Source: Nereida sp965655635 (lineage in GTDB: Bacteria > Pseudomonadota > Alphaproteobacteria > Rhodobacterales > Rhodobacteraceae). Taken from it: 64,000 nucleotides of DNA. Position 1 is the stretch's first letter. Each line of letters begins with the position of its first letter. Shown here piece after piece: positions 1 through 7,520 of the stretch. Both the position numbers and the translations under genes were made by a program. A model generated the notes under the pieces. The model saw only the letters and a list, made by a program, of their open reading frames with translations. It searched no databases and was not told where the DNA came from. The stretch spans positions 1 to 64,000 of the forward strand of contig NZ_CBFHHE010000007.1 in NCBI RefSeq assembly GCF_965655635.1, given 5' to 3'.

Positions 1-77
1 TCCGTCAGCATGAAAGCCCAATAGGCGGCTGTGACGGCGACGTAGGCCGACAGGCCTTCGGGCCGCGCGGTCGTCAC
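1..77 (-). CDS. arsJ: ArsJ organoarsenical efflux permease, N-terminal fragment
   Basis: Only the first 25 codons lie in the window; the rest runs off the left edge. A GTG start overlaps the TGA stop of the upstream GAPDH gene (GTGA), which indicates translational coupling. The visible N-terminus contains LSAYVAVTAAYWAFMLTD, which matches my memory of the start of ArsJ, a major-facilitator permease. In known systems ArsJ exports 1-arseno-3-phosphoglycerate made by a partner GAPDH, and that partner lies directly upstream here. The identification rests on a short stretch plus context. A different MFS permease is possible but unlikely next to ArsR-ArsC and GAPDH. Confidence 0.75.
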   Translation of the reverse strand, partial: MTTARPEGLSAYVAVTAAYWAFMLT

Positions 78-1072
78 AGTCTGTCCCCGACCATGAACGC
101 TATATCGACCAATCGGTGCGCGTAGCCCATCTCATTGTCATACCAAGCGTAAATTTTGACCTGCGTGCCATTGATAACCATAGTGGAAGGCGCATCCACG
201 ATACTCGAGCGTTCATCATTGGTATAATCCGTCGACACCAGCGGGCGTTCTTCATAGCCAAGAATACCGTCCAACTCGGTCTCGGACGCGGCTTTGAAAA
301 GAGCGTTAACCTCTTCAACGGTTGTTTCGCGTTCCACCTCGAACACACAATCGGTCAGTGAGGCATTCAGCAGTGGCACCCGCACGGCGTGGCCGTTCAA
401 CCGCCCCTTAAGCTCAGGGTAGATCAGCGTGATCGCCGTCGCACTACCCGTCGTCGTCGGGATCAACGAATTGAGCGCCGAGCGCGCACGCCGCAAGTCT
501 TTGGCGGGGCGGTCCACAATAGTCTGCGTGTTCGTCACATCGTGGATCGTGGTGATTGATCCATGTTTAATCTTCAGGTTCTCATGGATCACCTTCACAA
601 CCGGAGCAAGACAGTTCGTCGTGCAACTGGCCGCCGTGACGATGTTGTGGCGCGTCGGATCATAGATGTCGTCGTTCACGCCGTAGACGATATTGGCCGC
701 ATCGCCGTCCTTGACCGGAGCGGACACGACGACCTTTTTAACGCCTGCGTCAAAATAAGGTGCGATCTTGGCTTCGGTCTTGAATACGCCTGTGCAATCG
801 ATCACCACATCGACACCGTCCAGCGGCAGATCGGCAATGTCGCGGGTGCCAATGAACGGCAGGCGCGTGCCGTCGATGGTCACACTGTCCGCGTCATGGG
901 CAAACTCGGCGTCCCAGCGCCCATGCACCGTATCAAACTCCAGCAGATGGGCGTGCATCTCAGGATCACCCACTGCGTCATTAATCCAAGCAATCTTCGC
1001 CCCGCGTGCCAACAGGGGTTTCAAGGCAAATTTGCCGATGCGGCCAAGGCCGTTCAGGGCGTAAACGGTCAT
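74..1072 (-). CDS. gapdh: ArsJ-associated glyceraldehyde-3-phosphate dehydrogenase
   Basis: 332 residues, normal length for GAPDH. The N-terminal NAD-binding Rossmann fold starts with ALNGLGRIGK, and the catalytic cysteine is Cys150 in SCTTNC. The ATG at 1072 is preferred: the frame stays open upstream, but only from a TTG inside arsRC, and GAPDH homology begins at MTVYALNG. The gene sits 4 bases after arsRC and overlaps arsJ. In this context it most likely arsenylates glyceraldehyde-3-phosphate to 1-arseno-3-phosphoglycerate for export by ArsJ, rather than serving glycolysis. That role is known for such gene pairs; its use here is inferred from position. The N-terminal GLGRIG variant fits the ars-linked subgroup. 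Confidence 0.88.
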   Translation of the reverse strand: MTVYALNGLGRIGKFALKPLLARGAKIAWINDAVGDPEMHAHLLEFDTVHGRWDAEFAHDADSVTIDGTRLPFIGTRDIADLPLDGVDVVIDCTGVFKTEAKIAPYFDAGVKKVVVSAPVKDGDAANIVYGVNDDIYDPTRHNIVTAASCTTNCLAPVVKVIHENLKIKHGSITTIHDVTNTQTIVDRPAKDLRRARSALNSLIPTTTGSATAITLIYPELKGRLNGHAVRVPLLNASLTDCVFEVERETTVEEVNALFKAASETELDGILGYEERPLVSTDYTNDERSSIVDAPSTMVINGTQVKIYAWYDNEMGYAHRLVDIAFMVGDRL

Positions 1073-1076
1073 CAGG

Positions 1077-1916
1077 TTATCCTTTGTCTTTGATTTGGCC
1101 GAGATCATCCACGGCCTTTTGTAGGGAAATTCGATCAAGCGATGCAAACGGCAGGGCGGTAAACCCCATCATGCGGTTGCGCAATGCGCCGTAGGTCTGA
1201 CGGAATGCGAGGCTCTTTTCTGCGTGCGTGCCCTGAACTTTGACGGGATCAGGCAGGCCCCAGTGGGCGCTTATAGTCTGACCCTGCCATGCGGGACATT
1301 CTTCGTTGGCCGCCTGATCACAAACGGTAAACACAAAATCAAGAGCAGGAGCACCTTCGCCTTGAAACTCCCCGATGGTCTTGGCCCGCAATACTGACAC
1401 GTCATGGCCGTTGTGCCGCAAAACCTCCAAGGCAAAGAGGTTAAGCTCTGATTTCGGCTTGGTGCCTGCGGAATAGACATTGAACCGATCCGGCGCGAGG
1501 TCGCGCAGGATGGCTTCGGCAAAGATCGACCGGGCAGAATTGCCAGTGCAGATGAACAAGACATTGAATTTTTGGTCGGTCATTTCTGGCGCCTTATGCC
1601 TGGCATCATTCGGGAAAGGAGAACAAATTTCGGGTCGCCCCCGACAACAGTCTTGAAGAAGGAACCCAATTGTCGCTTGCGTCTCCTCTATATCCACCCG
1701 GTAGCGCAGCGACGTGCCGACCCGCTCTTGGCTGATCAGGCCGGTTTGCATCAATGAGGACACATAGATGGAAAGCGTATTGGGCTTAAGGCCGAGCGCA
1801 TTGGCGAGTTCCGTCGCAGGAACCCGATCAGGATAGCGCCGCATCAGCAGCCGGAACACCGCGAGCCGTTGCGGATGGCCAAGCGTTGAGAGACGGTCGG
1901 GGATTAATTTATCCAT
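1077..1916 (-). CDS. arsRC: ArsR-ArsC fusion: arsenic-sensing repressor joined to arsenate reductase
   Basis: 279 residues with two domains. Residues about 1-85 are a winged-helix ArsR-like DNA-binding domain (TLGHPQRLAVFRLL at the front). The segment around 90-98, CCRGRPEIC, has three cysteines that could bind arsenite. Residues about 115-279 are a low-molecular-weight phosphatase-type arsenate reductase with the P-loop CTGNSAR at 123-129. The protein could therefore repress its own operon and also reduce arsenate. It is the first gene of an operon with gapdh and arsJ. The ATG at 1916 lies inside the right half of a perfect inverted repeat and has no convincing ribosome-binding site, so the message may be leaderless. 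Confidence 0.9.
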   Translation of the reverse strand: MDKLIPDRLSTLGHPQRLAVFRLLMRRYPDRVPATELANALGLKPNTLSIYVSSLMQTGLISQERVGTSLRYRVDIEETQATIGFLLQDCCRGRPEICSPFPNDARHKAPEMTDQKFNVLFICTGNSARSIFAEAILRDLAPDRFNVYSAGTKPKSELNLFALEVLRHNGHDVSVLRAKTIGEFQGEGAPALDFVFTVCDQAANEECPAWQGQTISAHWGLPDPVKVQGTHAEKSLAFRQTYGALRNRMMGFTALPFASLDRISLQKAVDDLGQIKDKG

Positions 1917-1940
1917 ACTTCATGAATAATTGAAGTATGG
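1913..1940. promoter_or_regulatory. Putative ArsR operator, perfect inverted repeat
   Basis: CCATACTTCA at 1913-1922 and TGAAGTATGG at 1931-1940 are exact reverse complements separated by 8 bases. The repeat covers the arsRC start codon (1914-1916). ArsR-family repressors bind such dyads over promoters, so this is the likely autoregulatory site. The binding itself is inferred. Confidence 0.8.
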
Positions 1941-2288
1941 ACCAAATCCAAATGAAGGTTTTGTAAAAATGCGCCCCCGCTCATCGGACCGGCATCTCAG
2001 CAAGGAGCGGCGCATACGCGATCTTGGGTTAACTGCGCTGCAGGTTGACCCTCTGGTTTATGGTGTCCAGCCAACTCACGATATCTTCCCGAGGCGCACC
2101 CGAGAACTCGGCAGGTTGTTGAGGATCAAACATGTGCTTCCTTGGATCAAAAACTCTTGGCCCGCGTGTCGTTTTCTTCTTGATCCAAACAGCAGCAATA
2201 CGGTTTGATTCATCCATTTCCGTAAGATAACGGACCCAACAGTCCTGTCAGACGAAACGAGCTTGAGACAGGCAGTGCGGCTTCATAG
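1941..2288. other. Gene-poor interval between the ars operon and a glycosyltransferase remnant
   Basis: About 350 bases in which I recognise no conserved gene. It should hold the arsRC promoter next to the operator. The only open frame with a plausible ribosome-binding site is a 62-codon one on the minus strand (2029-2217), listed separately. No transposase remnant, direct repeat or tRNA end was recognised that would explain the truncated glycosyltransferase to the right. The interval reads like a deletion or decay scar. Confidence 0.5.
2029..2217 (-). CDS. Hypothetical small protein, 62 residues
   Basis: Not recognised. The frame starts with ATG at 2217, preceded by GGAAATGG, a fair ribosome-binding site. 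The product is soluble-looking, with a basic N-terminal half (WIKKKTTRGPRV) and a C-terminal part containing PREDIVSWLDTI. It could be a small gene, a remnant of a longer one, or chance. A competing plus-strand frame (1930-2208) looks less protein-like. It sits in a decayed interval, so confidence is low. Confidence 0.25.
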   Translation of the reverse strand: MDESNRIAAVWIKKKTTRGPRVFDPRKHMFDPQQPAEFSGAPREDIVSWLDTINQRVNLQRS

Positions 2289-2729
2289 CCTCGCCGAACG
2301 ACAAGAACGTCCCCGTTCCGCTATTTTAAAACAAGCCCGCGTCTGTCCGACCTGCTGAGCATCGCAGATATTCACCTGATGCCCCAAATTGCAGATGCAG
2401 CTGACCTGTTGCTGCCATCAAAACTCACTAACATGTTTGCATCAGGACGCCCTATCGTGGCCATTGCGGCACGTGGCACCGGCCTCGCGGATGAGATCGA
2501 GGGCGCAGGAATTGCTACGCCCCCCAGTGACGCGCCGAAATTTGCCCGCGCAATCGAACAGCTTTTGAACGACAAAGAGTTACGCAGCAAAATGGGCAAA
2601 AAGGCGCGTTTAATTGCGCTCACGCGTTGGGAAAAGAACTCAATACTTACTCGATTTGAGACGCGTCTGCGTGAACTGCTTGGCACGCCTAAACCAAAAG
2701 ATAAGCCGCGCGGTAATCCACGCACATAG
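2289..2729 (+). pseudogene. Glycosyltransferase (family 4-like) C-terminal remnant
   Basis: The frame encodes the C-terminal part of a GT-B glycosyltransferase of the WcaI type: LLSIADIHLMPQ, then LLPSKLTNMFASGRPIVA, the nucleotide-sugar binding region. Homology continues upstream of the first ATG (2379) to about 2320 and then stops. The next upstream piece that resembles the family (SPNDKNVP) is in another frame, and no N-terminal acceptor domain is present. A short protein from 2379 (116 residues) could still be made but would lack half the fold. The gene was probably for exopolysaccharide or LPS synthesis, fitting the kdsD-lpt genes that follow. Confidence 0.7.
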
Positions 2730-2807
2730 GCACCTCAGACGCCTCTGCTCTTTCCTTGAGCGCTCAAAGCGCATATGCCAGCGGGCAACACTATTGCAGG
2801 GCCGGAT

Positions 2808-3422
2808 ATGACAAACACACTCTACCAAAATGACCTCCCTGATGACTTGGATTTGGGTCCGGTCGTCGCAATTGACTGCGAAACGATGGGCCTACATCCG
2901 AACCGCGATCGACTGTGTGTTATCCAAATGTCAGGCGGCGATGGAAACGCACATTTGGTACAGGTAGCAAAGGGCCAAACCGAGGCACCAAATTTATGCC
3001 GCATGTTGACCGATCCAAACGTACTCAAGCTGTTTCACTATGGCCGGTTTGATATCGCGGCTATGGATAATGCCTTTGGTGCCCTAACCGCGCCGGTTTA
3101 CTGCACAAAAATCGCTAGTCGCCTCATTCGCACATACACCGACCGGCACGGCCTGAAAAACCTGCTTCAAGAACTGTTGAGCGTGGACATCAGCAAGCAG
3201 CAACAATCTAGTGATTGGGGTGCTAAAAAACTTACTGACGCACAGCTGGAATACGCCGCAAGTGACGTGCTTTACCTGCACCGCTTGCGTGATGAGCTAA
3301 ACATCCGCCTTGAGCGCGAAGGCCGCATGGAACTTGCACAACGGTGCTTTGACTTCCTGCCAACACGTGCACAACTTGATTTGGCTGGTTGGCCTGACAG
3401 CGATATTTTCGCGCACTCCTGA
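2808..3422 (+). CDS. RNase D-like 3'-5' exonuclease
   Basis: 204 residues, the short form with a DEDD exonuclease domain and no HRDC domains. All catalytic residues are visible: Asp23 and Glu25 in IDCETMG, Asp82 in YGRFDIAAM, and Tyr149 with Asp153 in YAASDV, which gives the DEDDy class. It should trim 3' ends of RNA, for example tRNA precursors. The ATG at 2808 is chosen because homology begins just after it and the upstream ATG at 2775 adds an unrelated tail. It is followed 18 bases later by kdsD in the same direction, an arrangement I recall from other Rhodobacterales. Whether it acts on tRNA here is unknown. Confidence 0.88.
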   Translation: MTNTLYQNDLPDDLDLGPVVAIDCETMGLHPNRDRLCVIQMSGGDGNAHLVQVAKGQTEAPNLCRMLTDPNVLKLFHYGRFDIAAMDNAFGALTAPVYCTKIASRLIRTYTDRHGLKNLLQELLSVDISKQQQSSDWGAKKLTDAQLEYAASDVLYLHRLRDELNIRLEREGRMELAQRCFDFLPTRAQLDLAGWPDSDIFAHS

Positions 3423-3440
3423 TTTGAGCGGATACTAAAC

Positions 3441-4400
3441 ATGACTGATTTCAAAATCCTTGGCCAAGATGTCATCCGTGCCGAATCCGGGGCCCTTGAG
3501 ACACTTGCCAATCAGCTTGGGGATAGTTTTGAGGCTGCGGCGAAGTTGATGCTTGACGCGACAGGTCGGGTCATTCTTTGCGGGATGGGGAAATCTGGTC
3601 ATATTGCGCGCAAGATAGCGGCCACACTGGCAAGTACCGGCACCCCTGCACAATTCGTACACCCCGCAGAGGCAAGCCACGGTGACCTAGGCATGCTGGC
3701 GAAGGGTGATGTTGTTTTGCTTTTGTCAAACTCAGGTGAGACCCCTGAACTGGCCGATGTGATTGCACACACAAGGCGCTTCAATATTCCGTTAATCGGC
3801 ATGGCGAGCCGCGCTGACAGCACCCTACTGACACAGTCGGATGTTGCTTTGGTCTTACCTCAACTCGGCGAGGCCTGTGGTACTGGCGTTGTTCCCACGA
3901 TTTCGACAACCATGACCTTAGCTCTTGGCGATGCTCTTGCGGTCGTTCTGATGAAGCACCGTCAGTTTACGCCAGCCAACTTCCGCGATTTCCACCCTGG
4001 CGGGAAACTCGGCGCGCTACTTTCAAAAGTTGGCGATCTGATGCACTCGGGCAGTGCGGTGCCGCTGACCACGGCAAATACCTCCATGCAGGACGTACTC
4101 ATTACGATAAGTCAAAAAGGCTTTGGCGTGGTGGGAGTGACCGATGACAACGGCACCCTTAAGGGAATTATTACGGACGGTGACCTACGCAGACACATGG
4201 ATGGGCTTCTTGGCCTGACTGCAGGCGATGTGATGACTGCTGCACCGAAAACCATCTCACCAGATGCACTTGCCGAGGAAGCGGTTGGCCAGATGAATGA
4301 ACGCAAAATCACATGTCTGTTCGTAGTTGACCCAAATGGACCAGCACAACCTTGTGGGATTTTGCACATACATGACTGTTTGCGCGCCGGACTAGGGTAG
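3441..4400 (+). CDS. kdsD: Arabinose-5-phosphate isomerase
   Basis: 319 residues, full length. A SIS sugar-isomerase domain occupies about residues 40-175 (GMGKSGHIARKIA, then HPAEASHGDLG) and is followed by two CBS domains to the C-terminus. It converts ribulose 5-phosphate to arabinose 5-phosphate, the first step to KDO for the LPS core. The ATG at 3441 follows GAGCGGA. It leads the run lptC, lptA, lptB, with lptC starting one base after its stop, so precursor supply and LPS transport are co-transcribed. The KDO-activating enzyme kdsB is found 5 kb downstream. The paralogue name kpsF is used in some annotations. Confidence 0.95.
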   Translation: MTDFKILGQDVIRAESGALETLANQLGDSFEAAAKLMLDATGRVILCGMGKSGHIARKIAATLASTGTPAQFVHPAEASHGDLGMLAKGDVVLLLSNSGETPELADVIAHTRRFNIPLIGMASRADSTLLTQSDVALVLPQLGEACGTGVVPTISTTMTLALGDALAVVLMKHRQFTPANFRDFHPGGKLGALLSKVGDLMHSGSAVPLTTANTSMQDVLITISQKGFGVVGVTDDNGTLKGIITDGDLRRHMDGLLGLTAGDVMTAAPKTISPDALAEEAVGQMNERKITCLFVVDPNGPAQPCGILHIHDCLRAGLG

Positions 4401-4401
4401 G

Positions 4402-5001
4402 ATGGTTCGGGCGGACAACAGATATTCGCGACTGGTTGTTTGGCTGAAAATTACCCTGCCAATTGTCGGTCTTGTTCTGCTGTCGCTGCTGTTTTTGGTC
4501 GCACGGCCCGCCACTGATGCCCAAAGCACCGTACCCTATGCCAAAATCGAGATAGATGACATTGTCGCGGATCAGCGCATTTCTGCACCCACCTATTCAG
4601 GGGTCACTGCTGAGGGTGATGCTATTGAATTTAACGCTAAACTTGCCGCACCAAATCCAGACAAACCCGACAGCATCATGTCTGAGGGCATTTCAGCGCG
4701 GATTGATCTCAAAAGTGGTATGACCATCTCGCTAACGGCGCCACAAGCAAGCGTGGACGAATCAACGCAAACCGCGCGGCTTTCGGGAGGTATTGAGGTG
4801 ACTACTTCAGCTGGTGTGGTGGTGCGAACTGACGCCGTAACAACATCGCTTGAGACAGCTACGCTGGTGACCGATGGGTCTGTGGAAGCCACCACATCAC
4901 TTGGCCAGATCACGGCCGGTCAGATGACTTTGATCCAGCAAAACCCCGGCGGTCATGTTCTGGTTTTCCAAAACGGCGTCCAAGTGATATACCAACCATG
5001 A
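4402..5001 (+). CDS. lptC: LPS export protein LptC
   Basis: 199 residues. One N-terminal membrane helix (LVVWLKITLPIVGLVLLSLL, about residues 12-31) is followed by a periplasmic beta-jellyroll, the LptC architecture. It anchors to the inner membrane and passes LPS from the LptB2FG transporter to LptA. Sequence conservation in this family is low, so the call rests on length, the single helix, the fold-like pattern and position between kdsD and lptA. The ATG at 4402 follows AGGGTAGG. Its stop overlaps an in-frame ATG of the lptA frame. Confidence 0.9.
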   Translation: MVRADNRYSRLVVWLKITLPIVGLVLLSLLFLVARPATDAQSTVPYAKIEIDDIVADQRISAPTYSGVTAEGDAIEFNAKLAAPNPDKPDSIMSEGISARIDLKSGMTISLTAPQASVDESTQTARLSGGIEVTTSAGVVVRTDAVTTSLETATLVTDGSVEATTSLGQITAGQMTLIQQNPGGHVLVFQNGVQVIYQP

Positions 5002-5018
5002 ATTCTGGAGAGCACCCC

Positions 5019-5501
5019 ATGTTTTTGCGCTTTATCATTGCCGCTTTTCTTTCTATTTCCTTCTGCGTTTCAGCGACAGCGCAACAAGTTGCGTTTGGCA
5101 AAATTACTAACAACCCAGATGCGGCACTTGAGATTACTGCCGACCAGTTCAGCGTTAATCAAGAAAACGGTACAGCCATTTTTGATGGTAACGTCGTGAT
5201 TGGCCAAGGTGTGATACGCCTTGCCGCAGGCCGTGTTTTGGTTGTCTATGCAGAGGGCGACCAAAAAATTGAACGCCTGGAAGCGACCGGAGGTGTCACG
5301 CTGGTGAGCGGTGATGACGCGGCAGAAGCGGAGCGCGCCGACTATTCAATTGCAAACAAAGAAGTCGTAATGAGTGGAAACGTCCTTGTAACCCAAGGTC
5401 CAAATGCACTGACGTCTGAAAGTATGACACTTGACCTTGCAACTGGTACGGCACGTATGAGCGGTCGCGTGAAAACAATCCTCAACACTGGGCAGAACTG
5501 A
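5019..5501 (+). CDS. lptA: LPS periplasmic transport protein LptA
   Basis: 160 residues. A signal peptide (MFLRFIIAAFLSISFCVSATAQ) leads into an OstA/LptA beta-jellyroll that forms the periplasmic bridge for LPS. An ATG at 4998 overlaps the lptC stop and would give seven more residues, but the ATG at 5019 is preferred because CTGGAG lies at the right distance and a signal peptide starts directly there. The stop overlaps the lptB start (TGATG), so LptA and LptB are probably translationally coupled. Confidence 0.92.
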   Translation: MFLRFIIAAFLSISFCVSATAQQVAFGKITNNPDAALEITADQFSVNQENGTAIFDGNVVIGQGVIRLAAGRVLVVYAEGDQKIERLEATGGVTLVSGDDAAEAERADYSIANKEVVMSGNVLVTQGPNALTSESMTLDLATGTARMSGRVKTILNTGQN

Positions 5502-6253
5502 TGCCAGACCTCAAAGTAACCGAAGGGTCCGCGGGACTACGGGTCAGCAACCTACGTAAAAGCTACCGTAAACGGACCGTCATTCGTGACCTATCCATGA
5601 CATTGGCGCGCGGTGAAGTTGTGGCTCTGCTGGGGCCAAACGGATGCGGTAAATCAACCTGCTTTTATTCAATCGCAGGCCTCGTCACGCCGGAAGGTGG
5701 CAAAGTGACGATTGATGGCCGCGACGTAACGACCCTGCCAATGTATCGCCGCGCCAAACTGGGTATCGGCTACCTTCCCCAAGAAATGTCCATTTTTCGT
5801 GGAATGAGCGTTGAAGACAACATCGGGGCAATCCTCGAAATTTCTGAGCCGGATCGCGCGATTCGACGCAAACGACTTGATGAATTATTGTCTGAATTCT
5901 CGATTGAGCATTTGCGCCGCGCCTCGGCACTTGCACTTTCGGGGGGCGAGCGACGCCGTGTTGAGATTGCCCGCTGCCTTGCCGCTGACCCCAAATATGT
6001 GCTGCTGGATGAGCCATTTGCTGGTGTCGATCCCATTGCGGTAGCTGAAATTCGTACCCTCGTTTCAGACCTTAAAACACGCGGTATTGGCGTTTTAATT
6101 ACCGATCACAATGTGCGGGAAACTCTCGAAATTGTTGATCGCGCTTACATCATGCACAGCGGAACGATCTTGATGAGTGGCACCGCAGCAGAGGTCGTGG
6201 CGGATGAGAAAGTGAAGCAAGTTTACCTCGGCCAAAATTTTCACATTTCGTAG
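5501..6253 (+). CDS. lptB: LPS export ABC transporter ATPase LptB
   Basis: 250 residues, a complete ABC ATPase: Walker A GPNGCGKST (45-53), signature LSGGERRRVE, Walker B VLLDEPFAGVDP, and the H-loop region ITDHNVRE. It powers extraction of LPS from the inner membrane together with LptF and LptG, which are not in this window. The start overlaps the lptA stop by one base. Downstream there is a gap of about 196 bases to hpf, where many other proteobacteria carry rpoN. Confidence 0.96.
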   Translation: MPDLKVTEGSAGLRVSNLRKSYRKRTVIRDLSMTLARGEVVALLGPNGCGKSTCFYSIAGLVTPEGGKVTIDGRDVTTLPMYRRAKLGIGYLPQEMSIFRGMSVEDNIGAILEISEPDRAIRRKRLDELLSEFSIEHLRRASALALSGGERRRVEIARCLAADPKYVLLDEPFAGVDPIAVAEIRTLVSDLKTRGIGVLITDHNVRETLEIVDRAYIMHSGTILMSGTAAEVVADEKVKQVYLGQNFHIS

Positions 6254-6449
6254 CCAGCGCGCAATCTCACTTGACAGAACGCACTGATCCAGCGCCAAAT
6301 AGGACTAATGAAAGTGGCCAGAACCATCTTTTTTAGCCTGATACTCGGTTGTTACCGCGCCCTTTCATTCAGCCAAAAGTTACCATTTCTTTACATTCAT
6401 GCGTCAGGCCATGTTGGGCGGAAACGGTTCAAATAACACTGGAGACTTC

Positions 6450-7019
6450 ATGCGATATCAAATCACTGGCAAGCAAATCGACATCGGCGACGCACTTCAA
6501 ACACATGTCAAAAGCGAACTTAATGACATCGTTGAGAAATACGCAGAACGACCGACGGACGCCAATGTGGTTTTTTCAAAAAGCGGTCATGAACACGTCT
6601 GTGAAGCGACCATCCACCTTTCAACCGGACTGACCGCGCAGGCAAAGGCTCATGCGACCGAAATCTATGCGGCATTCGATGAATGTGCTGAGAAAATGGA
6701 AAAGCAGTTACGGCGCTACAAACGGCGCTTGAAGGACCACCATAGCAAGCGGAAAGAACCGGTTGAACAATTGGGGGCTTCCTCTTATATCCTCGCGGCG
6801 AGTGAGGGCGTTGACGATAGTGAACCGGAAACGTTGCAGCCTATGATTATTGCCGAAGTTGAAACCAAAGTTTCAAAAATGTCAGTCGGTGAAGCGGTTA
6901 TGCAGATGGAGATTTCCGGAGCGCCAGTGGTGATTTTCCGGAACGAGAGTAACAGTGCGTTTGGGGTCGTCTACAAACGCGACGATGGTAATGTTGGGTG
7001 GATCGAGCCCAAAACGTAA
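6450..7019 (+). CDS. hpf: Ribosome hibernation promoting factor, long form
   Basis: 190 residues, the long HPF type. The N-terminal domain (RYQITGKQIDIGDALQTHV) is the S30AE fold that binds the 30S decoding region. A linker follows, then a C-terminal dimerisation domain from about residue 130 (VGEAVMQMEISGAPVVIFRN). Long forms drive 100S ribosome dimers by themselves during slow growth. The ATG at 6450 follows CTGGAG; the open frame extends upstream to 6399 without homology. Its neighbours lptB upstream and ptsN downstream are the usual proteobacterial order. Confidence 0.94.
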   Translation: MRYQITGKQIDIGDALQTHVKSELNDIVEKYAERPTDANVVFSKSGHEHVCEATIHLSTGLTAQAKAHATEIYAAFDECAEKMEKQLRRYKRRLKDHHSKRKEPVEQLGASSYILAASEGVDDSEPETLQPMIIAEVETKVSKMSVGEAVMQMEISGAPVVIFRNESNSAFGVVYKRDDGNVGWIEPKT

Positions 7020-7055
7020 CAGGGCATCGGCACATCAGCCGAAAAGAGTAGTACA

Positions 7056-7520
7056 ATGAACCTAAGCAATATCCTTACACCAAACGCTGTCCGCGTCTTG
7101 GGCAACGTCAGTAGCAAAAAACGACTGCTCCACGATGTGGGTGACATCGCGAATGCGTGCTACGACCTTCAAGGTCCGCGACTGATTGAGGCCCTTATGG
7201 AGCGCGAAGCACTCGGGCCAACGGGCGTAGGGCACGGTGTTGCCCTACCCCACGCGCGGCTTGATGATATTGACACCGTAAAAGGCGTATTTCTGCGCCT
7301 TGAACGCCCCGTAGATTTTGGGGCGGTTGATCGCCAGCCTGTCGATCTTGTGTTTGCGCTGTTTGCACCCCGTGATAGCGGTGTTTCCCACCTTAAAGCG
7401 CTGGCTCTGGTATCCCGGACATTGCGCGATGAAGCGATCTGCGAGAAACTTCGCGCAAATAGCGACCCATCAACGCTATATGCCGTTTTGACTGCTCAAA
7501 ATATCTCAAAAGCAGCCTAG
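7056..7520 (+). CDS. ptsN: PTS IIA-like nitrogen-regulatory protein PtsN
   Basis: 154 residues, full length for EIIA-Ntr. The phosphorylatable histidine is His66 in GVGHGVALPHARLD. It receives phosphate from the Ntr phosphotransferase chain (PtsP, NPr) and acts in regulation, not sugar uptake. It lies 36 bases after hpf. Its stop overlaps by four bases the end of the opposing glycosyltransferase pseudogene. There is no rpoN in the cluster, so a direct role with sigma-54 cannot be read from context here. Confidence 0.95.
   Translation: MNLSNILTPNAVRVLGNVSSKKRLLHDVGDIANACYDLQGPRLIEALMEREALGPTGVGHGVALPHARLDDIDTVKGVFLRLERPVDFGAVDRQPVDLVFALFAPRDSGVSHLKALALVSRTLRDEAICEKLRANSDPSTLYAVLTAQNISKAA

Noticed and set aside
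563..1093. 176-codon open frame opposite the GAPDH gene
   Set aside because: Fully antisense to a well-conserved enzyme, with no recognisable domain; a shadow of the real gene.
1930..2208. 92-codon open frame on the plus strand between the ars operon and the glycosyltransferase remnant
   Set aside because: It begins inside the ars operator, has no ribosome-binding site and shows no protein-like pattern; the opposing 62-codon frame is slightly better but also weak.
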